Assembly (NCBI GenBank): GCA_028823995.1
Contig: JAPPFD010000027.1
Location: 24,122 to 88,121, forward strand
Reading direction: 5' to 3'
Origin: a bacterium
GTDB taxonomy: Bacteria > Actinomycetota > Acidimicrobiia > Spongiisociales > ZC4RG35
Length of the DNA: 64,000 bases
Both the position numbers and the translations under genes were made by a program. Shown piece after piece: positions 13,593 to 23,167 of this stretch (positions are counted from its first letter, which is position 1; every line of letters begins with the position of its first letter). The notes under the pieces are model-generated. The model saw nothing but the letters and a program-made list of their open reading frames with translations, did no database searches and was not told the DNA's origin.

Positions 13593-14447
13593 GTGACGAG
13601 CAGCACCATCGTGCAGCACTTCGAAAGCATGCCTCTGTCGCGCTTGAAGCTGTCGTCGCACGTCGTAGTCGGAAGCGGCAGGAGAGTTCGCAACGTGGTG
13701 GCCGCCATGGCCGCCCAGCGCACGGGGTGCGCGGTGATCACCGACGGAGGCAGGCTCGCCGGTATCTTTACCGAGCGGGACGTCACCAACCATGTGGTAC
13801 GGTCCCCCGATGTGTGGGACGCTCCGGTGGATCACTTCATGACGGCGGACCCGATGGTGATCGACCACGGCGCCTCGGCCATCGACGCGTTGCGCCTTAT
13901 GAACGCCCGTCGGTTCCGCAACCTCCCGGTTACCAGCGAAGACGGCGACCTCCTCGGCTTCGTCAACCACTACGACCTCATCCGGATGGCGGCGGGGTTC
14001 CTGGAGTCCCAGAGGGACCTCGGCCCCGACCTGTCACCGGAGCACAATCTGCACTTTGTAGACCTCACCGGCCTGTCCGCCCACGAACCGCTGCTGGTCA
14101 CTCCCGAGGACTCCCTGTCCGTTGCCATCGAGGCAATGGTGTCAGCCCAAACCGGGCTGGTGTCGGTCGTCAACCACCGGGGTGCGGTGATCGGCGAGTT
14201 GACCGAGCACGACATATTCTGGAAGGTCGCCTGTCGGGTGGAGGATCTGGCCGACCGGCCGGTACGGGACTGGATGACCGAGGAGATCGCCGCCGCAGCC
14301 CCCGATACGCCGATCAGCGAGGCCCTCAGCATCATGGCGAAGCTGGGTCATCGCTACCTGGTGCTCATCAACGAGACGCGGCGCGCCCTCGGTGTGGTGA
14401 CCTTCAGGGAGATCGCCGACTACATCGAGGTTGTTTGCGGCGCCTGA
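13593..14447 (+). CDS. Protein with four CBS domains
   Basis: A 284-residue protein made of two CBS pairs (Bateman modules) and nothing else. Each CBS unit has the usual start (for example DHFMTADPMVI, RDWMTEEIAAA) and a closing strand of the VLGFVNHYDLI type. Such proteins bind adenine nucleotides, and often regulate a partner enzyme or channel. The GTG start at 13593 follows GAGGAGAAAC. It is monocistronic between convergent smc and divergent ftsY, so the partner cannot be named. Confidence 0.85.
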   Translation: MTSSTIVQHFESMPLSRLKLSSHVVVGSGRRVRNVVAAMAAQRTGCAVITDGGRLAGIFTERDVTNHVVRSPDVWDAPVDHFMTADPMVIDHGASAIDALRLMNARRFRNLPVTSEDGDLLGFVNHYDLIRMAAGFLESQRDLGPDLSPEHNLHFVDLTGLSAHEPLLVTPEDSLSVAIEAMVSAQTGLVSVVNHRGAVIGELTEHDIFWKVACRVEDLADRPVRDWMTEEIAAAAPDTPISEALSIMAKLGHRYLVLINETRRALGVVTFREIADYIEVVCGA

Positions 14448-14804
14448 CCGGGGGGCCGTGTCCACTCCTGCTTTTGTGTACTCCTCACCGGAGCCCCCGG
14501 CCCGGCCCAGGATCACATTCGGTACTTTCGGATCACCTGTTCCCGGACCTCCATTCCTGGGGTTCCCCCCGCATCGTGGAGATTCGGTCAAGTTGTCGGG
14601 AGGGCTTTTTGGTAGTTGACGAGGCTGGTCAGGTCCTTAGGAGCAGCGTCGCTGGATCATCGAAAGCATGAATCGAGTGACCGATCGACAGCAGCCCCGG
14701 GGCCTGCTCGGGGAATGCGTCAAGAGCGCTCAAAGGGGTCGGCTACCCGCCTCACTGTCCACCGAGCGAACTCAGATACAGCTCTCTCGGCAAGCCTCGA
14801 TAAG
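14448..14804. other. Intergenic region with no gene seen
   Basis: About 357 bases between the convergent ends of the CBS gene and smc. No open frame here has family resemblance, codon structure or a ribosome site. A six-base inverted repeat around the smc stop is too weak to call a terminator. Confidence 0.6.
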
Positions 14805-17800
14805 TCAGGCTGACTTGGCGGGAGTGTGCAAACCCGGCAAACCGATACTGCCCCGGTCCATGCGCATCGAGACCACCCGGGTGGCCCCTCCGGGGGGCAT
14901 GGTCACCCCGTAGAGCAAGTCGGCGGACTCGGTGGTCTGGGGCTGATGGGTTATGACCAGGATCTGTGCTTCCGAACTGAGTTCCCGGACCATCCCCAGC
15001 ACCCGGTGCAGGTTGGCCGAGTCGAGGGTGGCGTCCACTTCATCCAGCAGGTAGAAGGGAGATGGGCGGGTCTTCATCATCGCAAACAGGAAGGCCATGG
15101 CCCCCAGGGCCCGCTCCCCTCCCGACAGAAGGCTGAGCCTCGACACCCGTTTTCCCGAAGGCTGGGCCCGGATCTCCACCCCCGAACCGAGCGGATCGGC
15201 GGAGTCCACCAGGCGAAGCCGGCCCCGCCCGCCCGGGAAGACCTGCCCGAAAGACCGTTCGAAGGCGGTGGCCGTCTCCCGGAAGGTGGCCAGGTAGCGA
15301 TCGGTCGCCTCCCTCTCCAACTCCGAGATGACCCTGCCCAGGCGTTCTCCGGATTCGACGATGTCGTCGCGCTGGGATGACAACTCCGAGACCTCCGACT
15401 CCAGTTCCGACAGGTCCAAGGCGGCGTAGTGGTTTATGGGCCCCGCCCGCTCCAGTTCGGCCACCAGGGACCGCAGTGTCCCCTCGGGGTCATCGGTCTC
15501 GGGGACCGGCGCGGTGACCGCCTCCGTCGGATCGGCGCCCACCATCCGGAGGCTCTCGGTCACCGACAGGCGGCGGGACTCCAGCCGGGAGACCTCGGCA
15601 ATCAGCCACTCCAACTCCACGGTGGCGCGGCGCTCGGTTGCATCGGCCTGCCCGATGGCTTCCCGGATCCGCCCCGCTTCCTCCGCCAACTCCCGGGACC
15701 TCTCCTTTGACGCCCGGTCGACCGAGACCAGCGCCTCCCGCCGGGCGGACATCAACCCGAGCGCCGAGGCAGCCAACTCCGCCACCTCCTCGGAGTAGTC
15801 GGGGGAGGACTCCTCGGGCAGGTAGGAGACCTTCGTCAACTCCATCACGACCTTCTCGTACCGGGCCTGTCCCAGCCGTCTCTCTTCCCTGAGGCGGCTG
15901 AGTTCGGTGATTCGGGACCGGTACTCCTCCCCGGCCGCCACCCGATCCTCAGAGGCCCGCTCCAGTCGCTCGGCCAGTCTCCGCGCCTCCCCCGCGGCGT
16001 CCACTTGTCGGCCGCGCAGCCGGGTGATCCGCTCCTCCAACTCGGCCATGCGGGTCCGCCGAGCCGCCTCTGCATCCCTGAGGGAGTCCCGCCGTTCTTT
16101 CAGGCGGCGCTCCTCCCCCTGCAGTTCCGTCCACTGCGACACGAGCCGATCCACCCTCTGCTGGGACTCCAGCAACGCCCCGCGACGTTCGCTCCACCGG
16201 GCGGTGGCCTCTTCATGGGCTTCCTCCTCCAAACGCGCCTCGGCGCCCAGTCGCCGCGCCTTCTCCTGGAGGTCCTCACAGGATCCGGTAGCCACCTCCG
16301 CTTCAGCCGAGGCCGCCGCCAGGTCAGGCAGGCGGACCCCGCCGCAGAGGCGGATTCCCCGGGCGGTTATCAGGTCTCCCCGGCGGGTAACCGCTCGAAG
16401 GTGAGGATGGCTCCCCACCACTTCCCACCCGGTTCGCCAGTCTTCCACCAGGACCACATCGCCCAACAGTCGCATAGTCAAAACGGATGGGCCGTCCTCT
16501 CCCAGTAGGTCCAGGAGCGGCACAAACCTGCTCCCTGACGAGGCTGCCGAACGGGCAGGGCTCTCCAGCAGCCCGGGAAAGCGCAGGCTGACCATCGAGA
16601 CGGACCCGCCGGCGCCCTCTGCCTCACCCAACCTGTCCACCGCGTTCCCGAGCCCCACGGGTCCCTCGAAGACCGCCGCCTCCGCCCATCTCTCCAGCGC
16701 CGCCTCCACCGCCGCGGCCAACTCACGGGGCACGGAGAGAAGTTGGGAGACCCATCCCGTCCATCCGCTCAAAGCCTCCACCTGGCTTCTCCGGGCCGGG
16801 TCCCCGGCCTTCAGGGCCTCCCGGGCAGCCTCCAGCCTGCCCGCCGCCTCGGCCATGGCCGCGCGGGCCTCCGCCGACCGCTCCTCCGCCTCCCGCAACC
16901 GCAACCGCGTCTCCCGGGCCCGCCGGGCGGTAATCTCCATCTCTTCCCCATCGGCGCGGTACACAGCCTCCGCCTCGGCCAGCGCCTGCTCCGCCTCCTC
17001 CATCCCCGAATCCAGGCCCTGCGCGGTGGCCTCCAACTCGGAGAGTCGGGACTCCACCCCTTCCAGTTCACCCCGGTCCCTCTCCCCGGCGGCCTCCAAT
17101 GCAGCCAGCTCATTCTCCAGTCCCCCCAGTTCCGCCTCCGCCCCCGCACCCCTCAGTACCGCCAGCCTCCGCTCCTCCCCGGCCAGCCGGGCCTCGGCGG
17201 AACGGGCCCTGTCGACGGCCTGCTCGCAGGACGCTATCCGGTCGTCAACCCTCTCCATTCCCTGCTCCAAGGAGAGACGCTCCTCGGCCAGCGATCGGCC
17301 CAGCGCCTCCACCTGGCGGCGGCGGCGGCGGGCTTCGGTCTGCAGGGCCGCCACTTCCGACAGGCGACGCATCCGCTCGGTGGCCATCTCCCAGTCCCGC
17401 AGCGCCCCGTCCGCCGGATCGGAGCGGAGGTCCTCGAGTGACGCTTCGATCTCCGACAACGCCAGCAGGCCCCGCTCACGGTCCGCCGCCGCCTCCGAAC
17501 GCTTCTCGTCCCACGCCCTGCGGCCTGACACGGCGGTAGCCAGTTGCTCGTCGAGTTCCCGGAGCCGCTTTCCCTCCAGATAGGTGCGCAACCCTCTGAT
17601 CTCGCCCGACAGGTGCTGATACCGCCCCAGCGCCTCGGCCTGGCGACGCAAGGGGCGCATCCTGCGCTGCTTCTCAGCGATCAGATCCCCAATGCGATCC
17701 AGGTCCGTGCCGGTGGACTCCAGACGCCGGACCGCCTTGTCCCGGCGCCACAGGTGCTTGCCCACTCCCGCCGCCTCCTCCAGGACTTTGCGGTGTTCGG

Positions 17801-18263
17801 ACGGAGAGGCATTCAGCACCCGCTCGATCTGTCCCTGGCCCACCAATGCGTACTGGCTTTTCCAGATACCCGCCTCGGCCAGCAGTTCGGTGATGTCCAC
17901 CAGCCGGCACGAGACGCGGTTGATCTCGAACTCGGACTCGCCCGAGCGGTAATGACGGCGGGTGACCGACACCTCCGGACGGTCGATCGGCAGGAGACCC
18001 GAGGTGTTGTCGAACACCAGCGTGACCTCGGCCCGGGACGACGCCGGCAGGGTGGCCGTCCCGCCGAAGAGCAGGTCGTCGGAGCGGTCGGCGCGAAGCG
18101 TCCGGGTCGACTGGCGCCCCGTGGCCCAGGCCACCGCATCCACGATGTTGGACTTTCCCGAGCCGTTCGGGCCGACGATCACCGTCACACCCGGGCCGAA
18201 CTCGAGGGTGGTCCGCTTGGCGAAGGACTTGAACCCGGCAAGAGATATGGACTTAAGGAACAT
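14805..18263 (-). CDS. smc: Chromosome segregation protein SMC
   Basis: A 1152-residue SMC ATPase that forms the condensin ring with ScpA and ScpB. The N-terminal P-loop is GPNGSGKSN at residues 31-39. Two long coiled-coil arms rich in Glu, Arg and Ala surround a hinge near residues 490-630. The C-terminal half-site has the signature LLSGGERALGAMAF and the Walker B stretch FYLLDEVDATLD. I chose the ATG at 18263; an upstream TTG at 18275 would add four residues. Same strand as mutM and rnc, a common actinobacterial order. Confidence 0.97.
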   Translation of the reverse strand: MFLKSISLAGFKSFAKRTTLEFGPGVTVIVGPNGSGKSNIVDAVAWATGRQSTRTLRADRSDDLLFGGTATLPASSRAEVTLVFDNTSGLLPIDRPEVSVTRRHYRSGESEFEINRVSCRLVDITELLAEAGIWKSQYALVGQGQIERVLNASPSEHRKVLEEAAGVGKHLWRRDKAVRRLESTGTDLDRIGDLIAEKQRRMRPLRRQAEALGRYQHLSGEIRGLRTYLEGKRLRELDEQLATAVSGRRAWDEKRSEAAADRERGLLALSEIEASLEDLRSDPADGALRDWEMATERMRRLSEVAALQTEARRRRRQVEALGRSLAEERLSLEQGMERVDDRIASCEQAVDRARSAEARLAGEERRLAVLRGAGAEAELGGLENELAALEAAGERDRGELEGVESRLSELEATAQGLDSGMEEAEQALAEAEAVYRADGEEMEITARRARETRLRLREAEERSAEARAAMAEAAGRLEAAREALKAGDPARRSQVEALSGWTGWVSQLLSVPRELAAAVEAALERWAEAAVFEGPVGLGNAVDRLGEAEGAGGSVSMVSLRFPGLLESPARSAASSGSRFVPLLDLLGEDGPSVLTMRLLGDVVLVEDWRTGWEVVGSHPHLRAVTRRGDLITARGIRLCGGVRLPDLAAASAEAEVATGSCEDLQEKARRLGAEARLEEEAHEEATARWSERRGALLESQQRVDRLVSQWTELQGEERRLKERRDSLRDAEAARRTRMAELEERITRLRGRQVDAAGEARRLAERLERASEDRVAAGEEYRSRITELSRLREERRLGQARYEKVVMELTKVSYLPEESSPDYSEEVAELAASALGLMSARREALVSVDRASKERSRELAEEAGRIREAIGQADATERRATVELEWLIAEVSRLESRRLSVTESLRMVGADPTEAVTAPVPETDDPEGTLRSLVAELERAGPINHYAALDLSELESEVSELSSQRDDIVESGERLGRVISELEREATDRYLATFRETATAFERSFGQVFPGGRGRLRLVDSADPLGSGVEIRAQPSGKRVSRLSLLSGGERALGAMAFLFAMMKTRPSPFYLLDEVDATLDSANLHRVLGMVRELSSEAQILVITHQPQTTESADLLYGVTMPPGGATRVVSMRMDRGSIGLPGLHTPAKSA

Positions 18264-18325
18264 CCAAAACCCCAAATTAATGGATTCGGGCCCCTTTTCG
18301 GTGGTTTGTTTCCTTTAGCGGCCCT

Positions 18326-19162
18326 TCAGGGGACTGCCTGGCACTCCGGGCAGAAGAACGAGGACCGGGCGTTGATCACCATCCTCCGGATCGGGGACTC
18401 GCAGGAACGACAGGGCAGGCCTTCCCGGCCGTACACCCGCAGATACTCGAGGAACCCCCCGGCCCGGCCATCCGGCAGCAGGTAGGCCAGGTCATCCAGG
18501 CTGGTGCCTCCCCGGCTGATCCCCGCCGCCAGGACCGGGCGCACCTCCGAGCGGATCCGGTCCACCTCCTCCTCCGACAGCCCTGCCGACCGGCGGGAGG
18601 GGTGGACCCCCGCCCGGTGAAGCACTTCATCGGAGTAGATGTTCCCCAGACCCGCCACGAAGCGCTGGTCCAGTAGCAGGCTCTTGATGGGAATGGTCCG
18701 CGACCTCATCGCGTCGAACAGCCAGCCGGCGGAGGGGAGGTCATCCCAGGCGTCGGCGCCCAGGCGAGCCAGGGTGGAACCCTCCAACTCCTCGGGGGTG
18801 TACACCGCCACGAACCCGAAGGTCCTCGGATCGATCATGCGCAATGACGGGCCCCGTTCCATCTCCGCCCAGAAGCGGGTGTGGACTTCCTTCGGATCAC
18901 CGGGTTCGCACAGTCGGATCCGCCCCGACATCCCCAGATGCATCACCCAGGTGAGACCGGCATCCATCCCGATCAGCAGGAACTTTCCGTGCCGACCCAC
19001 CCGACGGACGCGCCGTCCCACCAGTCGGTCCTCCACGTCGGTGCAACGGGCGTGACGGCGGGCGGCGCGGGGATGACAGATCCGGGCGGAAGCCACCCTG
19101 CGGCCCTCGAGTTCGGGCCGGATGGCCCTGCGCACCGTCTCCACTTCCGGCAGTTCGGGCAT
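18326..19162 (-). CDS. mutM: Formamidopyrimidine-DNA glycosylase
   Basis: A 278-residue DNA repair glycosylase with AP lyase activity on oxidised purines such as 8-oxoguanine. It begins MPELPEVETV with the catalytic Pro2 and Glu3. Lys in GRHGKFLL fits the conserved DNA-contact lysine. The C-terminal zinc finger (CRSC then CPEC) is complete. Twelve bases separate it from rnc upstream. Confidence 0.95.
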   Translation of the reverse strand: MPELPEVETVRRAIRPELEGRRVASARICHPRAARRHARCTDVEDRLVGRRVRRVGRHGKFLLIGMDAGLTWVMHLGMSGRIRLCEPGDPKEVHTRFWAEMERGPSLRMIDPRTFGFVAVYTPEELEGSTLARLGADAWDDLPSAGWLFDAMRSRTIPIKSLLLDQRFVAGLGNIYSDEVLHRAGVHPSRRSAGLSEEEVDRIRSEVRPVLAAGISRGGTSLDDLAYLLPDGRAGGFLEYLRVYGREGLPCRSCESPIRRMVINARSSFFCPECQAVP

Positions 19163-19174
19163 TCTTCGCTCAGA

Positions 19175-19957
19175 TCAGGAGCGCTTTCGGCGCCCTCTCC
19201 GCCACCGCCACCACGGAGCGGCCTCCCGTGGCTCATCTCCGGTCGTCGCCTCCGCGATCGCGGGCGTCGGTTGGGGGCGGGCAGGGGCCGCATCGGAGTA
19301 CAGGGCCTCGACGGCGCGCCTCGCCGCCTGTTGCTCGGCCTGGCGCTTGGAGGACCCCTCGCCGACTCCGCACGTCTCTCCCTCCACCCACACCTCGGCC
19401 TTGAACCGGGGAGCATGAGCGGGACCCTCCCCCCAGATCCGGTATTCGGGCGCCTTTCCATCTGCGGCCAACAACTCCTGGAGTTGGGTCTTGGCGTCCA
19501 GGGCGTCGGGCGTGGCCGCCTGGGCATCGATCATCGACCGCCAGTGGGTCATCACCAACCCCTCGGCCGGTTTCCATCCGCCGTCCTGGTACACCGCTCC
19601 GATCACGGCCTCCATGGCGTCGGCCAGGATGCTCACCTTGCGACGACCGCCCGACTGGTCCTGGCCTTTGCCCAGCCGGAGAGCCTCCCCCAACTCGAGG
19701 ACCTCCGCGACCTGTGCCAGCGACTCCTTTCTCACCACCGCCGCCCGCACCCGAGTCATCTGACCCTCCTTGAGAAAGGGGTATTCCCCGAAGATGTGCC
19801 GGGTGACCACCATCTGCAGGACGGTGTCGCCCAGAAACTCCAGCCGCTCGTTGTCGGGGGTGTTCATCTCGTTGGCGTAGGAACTGTGAGTGAGGGCGTT
19901 TAGCAACAGCTCAGGCGATGAGAACCTATAACCCAGACGCCTTTGCAGATGGTTCAA
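19175..19957 (-). CDS. rnc: Ribonuclease III
   Basis: A 260-residue double-strand-specific endoribonuclease for rRNA and mRNA processing. The catalytic signature is ERLEFLGD at residues 37-44, and the second acidic site is in ILADAMEAVIGA. The double-stranded RNA-binding domain occupies about 155-230 (TQLQELLAADGK to GSSKRQAEQQAA). A 30-residue basic C-terminal tail follows, ending in RRGRRKRS. Overlaps the plsX stop by 4 bp. Confidence 0.95.
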   Translation of the reverse strand: MNHLQRRLGYRFSSPELLLNALTHSSYANEMNTPDNERLEFLGDTVLQMVVTRHIFGEYPFLKEGQMTRVRAAVVRKESLAQVAEVLELGEALRLGKGQDQSGGRRKVSILADAMEAVIGAVYQDGGWKPAEGLVMTHWRSMIDAQAATPDALDAKTQLQELLAADGKAPEYRIWGEGPAHAPRFKAEVWVEGETCGVGEGSSKRQAEQQAARRAVEALYSDAAPARPQPTPAIAEATTGDEPREAAPWWRWRRGRRKRS

Positions 19958-20928
19958 CGGCAGAGGAATCTCTCCCCGATCCGCTCAGGAAGCCGGTACC
20001 TCGAACCCTCGTTGGCCATCTGCAGCGCCTTGGTGATGGCCGCGCTGCGGGCGTGCCCGTGCGCTATGACCGCGATCCCCTTGGCGCCAACCAGGTGAGC
20101 GCCGGCGTGACGGTCGTCCATCAGCTTCCGCCCCTGGGCCGAGAACCGTGGTCGCACCTTCTCCTCGGCCTCGGGCTCGCTCTCCGCCAGCATCGAGAAG
20201 AATGCCTTGGCGGACATCACCACCGAGGCCTCCACCGTCTTCAAGAAGACATTCCCGGTGAAACCGTCGGTAACGATCACATCCACCTTCCCCGTGGCGA
20301 AGTCGCTCCCCTCGACATTCCCCACGAAATTCACGGGGGACTCCCGCAGGAGGGCAAGCCCCTCTCTCTCCATCTCCCTGCCCTTGGAGTCCTCAGAGCC
20401 GTTGTTGAGCAGTCCCACCCGGGGATTCTCGACGCCGGCGGTGGTCTCGGCCACCACCGATCCCATCACCGCGAACTCCACCAACTGGCTGGGCCGCACC
20501 ACCAGGTTGGCGCCCGCGTCGCACAGCACCGTCGGATTCCACGGAATGGTCAGGAGGCTGGCGATCGCCGGCCTCGACACCCCCGGCAACCGGCCGATAC
20601 CCACCGCGGCCACCGCCAGGGAAGCTCCGGTGGATCCTGCCGAGACGAACCCGTCGGCCTCTCCCGAGGAGACCAGGTTCCCGCACACCACCACCGACGA
20701 GTCCGGCACCTCCCGGATGGCCTTAATGGGGAAGTCCCCCATTCCCACCACCGCAGGAGCGTGCACGATGGGCAACTCCGCCTCGTGGCCTTCCAACTCC
20801 TTTTGCAGGGCGGGGCGATCCCCCACCAATAGCACGTCGATGCCCTGGGCGGCCGCCGCTACCGCTCCAGCCACCGTCTCCCGGGGAGCGAAGTCACCCC
20901 CGCCTGCATCCAGGGCGATGGTGGGCAC
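19954..20928 (-). CDS. plsX: Phosphate acyltransferase PlsX
   Basis: A 324-residue enzyme making acyl-phosphate from acyl-ACP for phospholipid synthesis. It starts MPTIALDAGGGDFAP (family pattern: DAMGGDxAP; the second residue of this motif is Ala-Gly here) and includes FVSAGSTGA and the DGFTGNVFLKT stretch. The GTG start overlaps the rpmF stop (TAGTG). The rpmF-plsX pairing is widespread. Confidence 0.95.
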   Translation of the reverse strand: MPTIALDAGGGDFAPRETVAGAVAAAAQGIDVLLVGDRPALQKELEGHEAELPIVHAPAVVGMGDFPIKAIREVPDSSVVVCGNLVSSGEADGFVSAGSTGASLAVAAVGIGRLPGVSRPAIASLLTIPWNPTVLCDAGANLVVRPSQLVEFAVMGSVVAETTAGVENPRVGLLNNGSEDSKGREMEREGLALLRESPVNFVGNVEGSDFATGKVDVIVTDGFTGNVFLKTVEASVVMSAKAFFSMLAESEPEAEEKVRPRFSAQGRKLMDDRHAGAHLVGAKGIAVIAHGHARSAAITKALQMANEGSRYRLPERIGERFLCR

Positions 20929-21104
20929 TACTCGACTTCGACTATTTCACGTCCTCGATAGCTACCGCACTCCCGGCACGCCCGATGAGGCAGCCGGGGA
21001 GCTTGACACTGCGGGCAGCGGGAGAGAGTGGGCGGGCGGACCTTCCAGGCCGCCTTTCTCTGCCTGGTGCGCATCTTGGAACTTTTTTTCTTGGGAACAG
21101 CCAT
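20928..21104 (-). CDS. rpmF: 50S ribosomal protein L32
   Basis: A 58-residue ribosomal protein starting MAVPKKKSSKMRTRQRKAAW, with the zinc-binding pair of CxxC motifs (CPQC, CREC) near the C-terminus. The start is the ATG at 21104 with AGGAGAGT upstream; longer in-frame versions have no family support. It lies between the DUF177 gene and plsX. Confidence 0.96.
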   Translation of the reverse strand: MAVPKKKSSKMRTRQRKAAWKVRPPTLSRCPQCQAPRLPHRACRECGSYRGREIVEVE

Positions 21105-21126
21105 GGGGCGACTCTCCTGGACTCTC

Positions 21127-21612
21127 CTATAGGAAGTTGGCCAGGACCGAAAACGGGGACGTCCGGTCCTCGACAACACATTTACATGCTTCCGTGTTCA
21201 AATGGACGCCGCATCCGGAGCAAATCCCGCGACAGTCATTCTCGCACAGAGGTGCAGTCGGCAAAGAGAGTACCACCTCGTCGACGACAATCCCATCCAG
21301 GCGGAGCCATCCGTCCTCGGTTATGCGGTACCCGTCGGAGTCCGGAAGGCGTCTCACCGTCCGGTCCACGGGAACGACCCGCTCCTCCTCCCATTCCTCC
21401 AGGCACCGGTAGCAACTCACCTGGGCATCCACCGCCACCGTTCCGCTCACCCTGATCCCGTCGTCACTCCCCTCCAAGACCAGGTCGGCCCGGGCGCCTC
21501 CGGCTCTGACCACGGGCATCTCCACCGCCAGGGGCACGTCCCACTGGCGCCGGTCGGTCCGTCCCGGGGCCCCGAGAAGGTGCGACACCTGAACCTGCAC
21601 CGCGGATCCCAT
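21127..21612 (-). CDS. DUF177 (YceD) family protein
   Basis: A 161-residue protein of the YceD family, nearly always placed directly before rpmF and thought to act in 23S rRNA maturation or ribosome assembly. The characteristic cysteine motifs are present: CYRCLEEW in the middle, then CENDCRGICSGCG, and CKC near the end. The start overlaps the stop of the coiled-coil gene by 4 bp. Confidence 0.88.
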   Translation of the reverse strand: MGSAVQVQVSHLLGAPGRTDRRQWDVPLAVEMPVVRAGGARADLVLEGSDDGIRVSGTVAVDAQVSCYRCLEEWEEERVVPVDRTVRRLPDSDGYRITEDGWLRLDGIVVDEVVLSLPTAPLCENDCRGICSGCGVHLNTEACKCVVEDRTSPFSVLANFL

Positions 21613-22145
21613 CAGATGGGCGGGGCCGGATCCGCGGGCCGGGAACGGTGGAGGACGGTTCGGGTGGCGCTCACCCTCGCCGCCAGGTCCCCGATGAGGG
21701 TCTCGAGGGATTCCAGGACCGCGTCGGCCATGTCCTCGGCTTCCAACCGGGTCCTCCGCGCTTCGCCCTCTGCCCTGCGGACCAGCGAATTGGCCTCGGC
21801 GACCGCCTCCTCGAGGATGTGGCTCTGGCTGACCAGGCGCTTGGACTCCGAACGCGCCCGGTTGATGATCTCCTCGCCCTGTTCGTTGGCGCGGCGCATG
21901 AAAGTCTCCCTCTCACGGACCATCCAGCGGGCGGCCCGCAACTCTTCGGGAAGGCCTCTCAGCAGGGTCTCGAGGCGGGACAGCATCTTCTCCCGGTCGA
22001 CCAGGGCGTTCTGGGAGAGCGGGAGGGAACGGGCCTGACGGACCTCGTCGATCATTTCCTCCACCAGTCCGAGCAGGTGACCCACCGAGGAGCGAACCGG
22101 AACGACCTCCGACGGTTGGCTGAAAGGGGTCTGCTCATCGGTCAT
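21612..22145 (-). CDS. Coiled-coil protein of unknown function
   Basis: A 177-residue, strongly charged, nearly all-helical protein with no membrane segment. Residues 30-60 and 70-150 give coiled-coil heptads with many Glu and Arg (REKMLSRLETLLRG, RAEGEARRTRLEAEDMA). It resembles DivIVA-like or ATP-synthase-b-like helical proteins found between coaD and DUF177 in actinobacteria. The start is the ATG at 22145, overlapping the coaD stop. A role in cell envelope or division scaffolding is only a guess from this resemblance. Confidence 0.7.
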   Translation of the reverse strand: MTDEQTPFSQPSEVVPVRSSVGHLLGLVEEMIDEVRQARSLPLSQNALVDREKMLSRLETLLRGLPEELRAARWMVRERETFMRRANEQGEEIINRARSESKRLVSQSHILEEAVAEANSLVRRAEGEARRTRLEAEDMADAVLESLETLIGDLAARVSATRTVLHRSRPADPAPPI

Positions 22146-22615
22146 GAAAAACGCTCCTTCATAGCTTTGGCGACATCGTCGGGGACCAGTCCCTGCACCG
22201 ACCCTCCCAGTGCGGCCACCTCCCGGATCAGCGAGGACGAGAGGAAGCTCCACTCCGGACGGGTGGGCATGAACATGGTCTCGATTCCCCCCACCGTCTG
22301 GTTCATCTGGGCCATCTGCAACTCGGTGTCGAAGTCACTCACCGCCCTCAGGCCCTTGATCAGCACCGCCGCTCCCTCCTGGCGGGCGAAGTCCACCAGA
22401 AGGCCCTGGTAGTGGCGTACCACCACCTGCGGAAGGTCACAAAGGGCGTTCTGCAGGAAACCTACCCGTTCCTCCAAGGTGAAGAAAGACCGCTTGGAAG
22501 GGTTGGCCACCACCCCAACCACCACCCGGTCGAACAACCGGGCGCACCGGCGTATCACATCCACGTGCCCGCTGGTGGGCGGATCGAAACTCCCCGGACA
22601 GAGAGCTACCGTCAA
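22142..22615 (-). CDS. coaD: Phosphopantetheine adenylyltransferase
   Basis: A 157-residue enzyme for the penultimate step of coenzyme A synthesis. The nucleotidyltransferase site is CPGSFDPPTSGHVDVIRR, with the T-x-GH motif. The second motif is SFLSSSLIREVAALGG. It lies 3 bp after rsmD on the same strand, the standard rsmD-coaD pairing. Confidence 0.95.
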   Translation of the reverse strand: MTVALCPGSFDPPTSGHVDVIRRCARLFDRVVVGVVANPSKRSFFTLEERVGFLQNALCDLPQVVVRHYQGLLVDFARQEGAAVLIKGLRAVSDFDTELQMAQMNQTVGGIETMFMPTRPEWSFLSSSLIREVAALGGSVQGLVPDDVAKAMKERFS

Positions 22616-22618
22616 CCT

Positions 22619-23167
22619 CTACTCCTTGAGATATCTAATTATTTCGGTGTCGCCGTGTCGGCGCCGGTCCTCGACGTCGAGCCCTGCGGCCGCCGGAACG
22701 TCGTCGTTCGCCCTTCGGGTGACGACTGCTACCGCTCCACGGCTCATCAGGCCCGACACCTTCTCAAGCACCCCGGCCACATCCTTCGATGATATATCCC
22801 AGGGCGGGTCGGCGAAGACTATATTGAACCGCCGCCCCTCCCCGGGGTGGGCCAGGTAGCTCTCCACGCTGGAGGCGACCACCTCGGCGGCTTCCCCGGC
22901 CCCGACGGCGTCCAGGTTGGCGCGTAGCGCGGCCACCGCCGGCCGCCACCTCTCCACGAACACCGCCGATCTGCCGCCCCTGCTCAGCGCCTCGATCCCG
23001 AAACTCCCCGAACCCGCGTAGAGGTCCAGGACGTCGGCTCCCCTGGCCCGCTCCCCCAGCGCCGAGAAGATCGACTCCCGCACCCGTCCGGTGGGAGGCC
23101 GGGTGCCCCGACCCCGGGGGGCGCTGAGCCGACGCCCCCGGTACCGCCCGCCGATCACCCTCATCAT
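22619..23167 (-). CDS. rsmD: 16S rRNA (guanine966-N2)-methyltransferase RsmD
   Basis: A 182-residue SAM-dependent methyltransferase. It begins [13 protein letters not shown], has the SAM loop in VLDLYAGSGSFGIEALSRG, and the catalytic motif appears as FADPPW rather than the usual DPPY or DPPF. The start is one of two adjacent ATGs (23167 or 23164); the first overlaps the recG stop as ATGA. Confidence 0.93.
   Translation of the reverse strand: MMRVIGGRYRGRRLSAPRGRGTRPPTGRVRESIFSALGERARGADVLDLYAGSGSFGIEALSRGGRSAVFVERWRPAVAALRANLDAVGAGEAAEVVASSVESYLAHPGEGRRFNIVFADPPWDISSKDVAGVLEKVSGLMSRGAVAVVTRRANDDVPAAAGLDVEDRRRHGDTEIIRYLKE

Noticed and set aside
14616..14813. Small plus-strand frame before smc
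   Set aside because: No ribosome site or similarity and it overlaps the smc stop.
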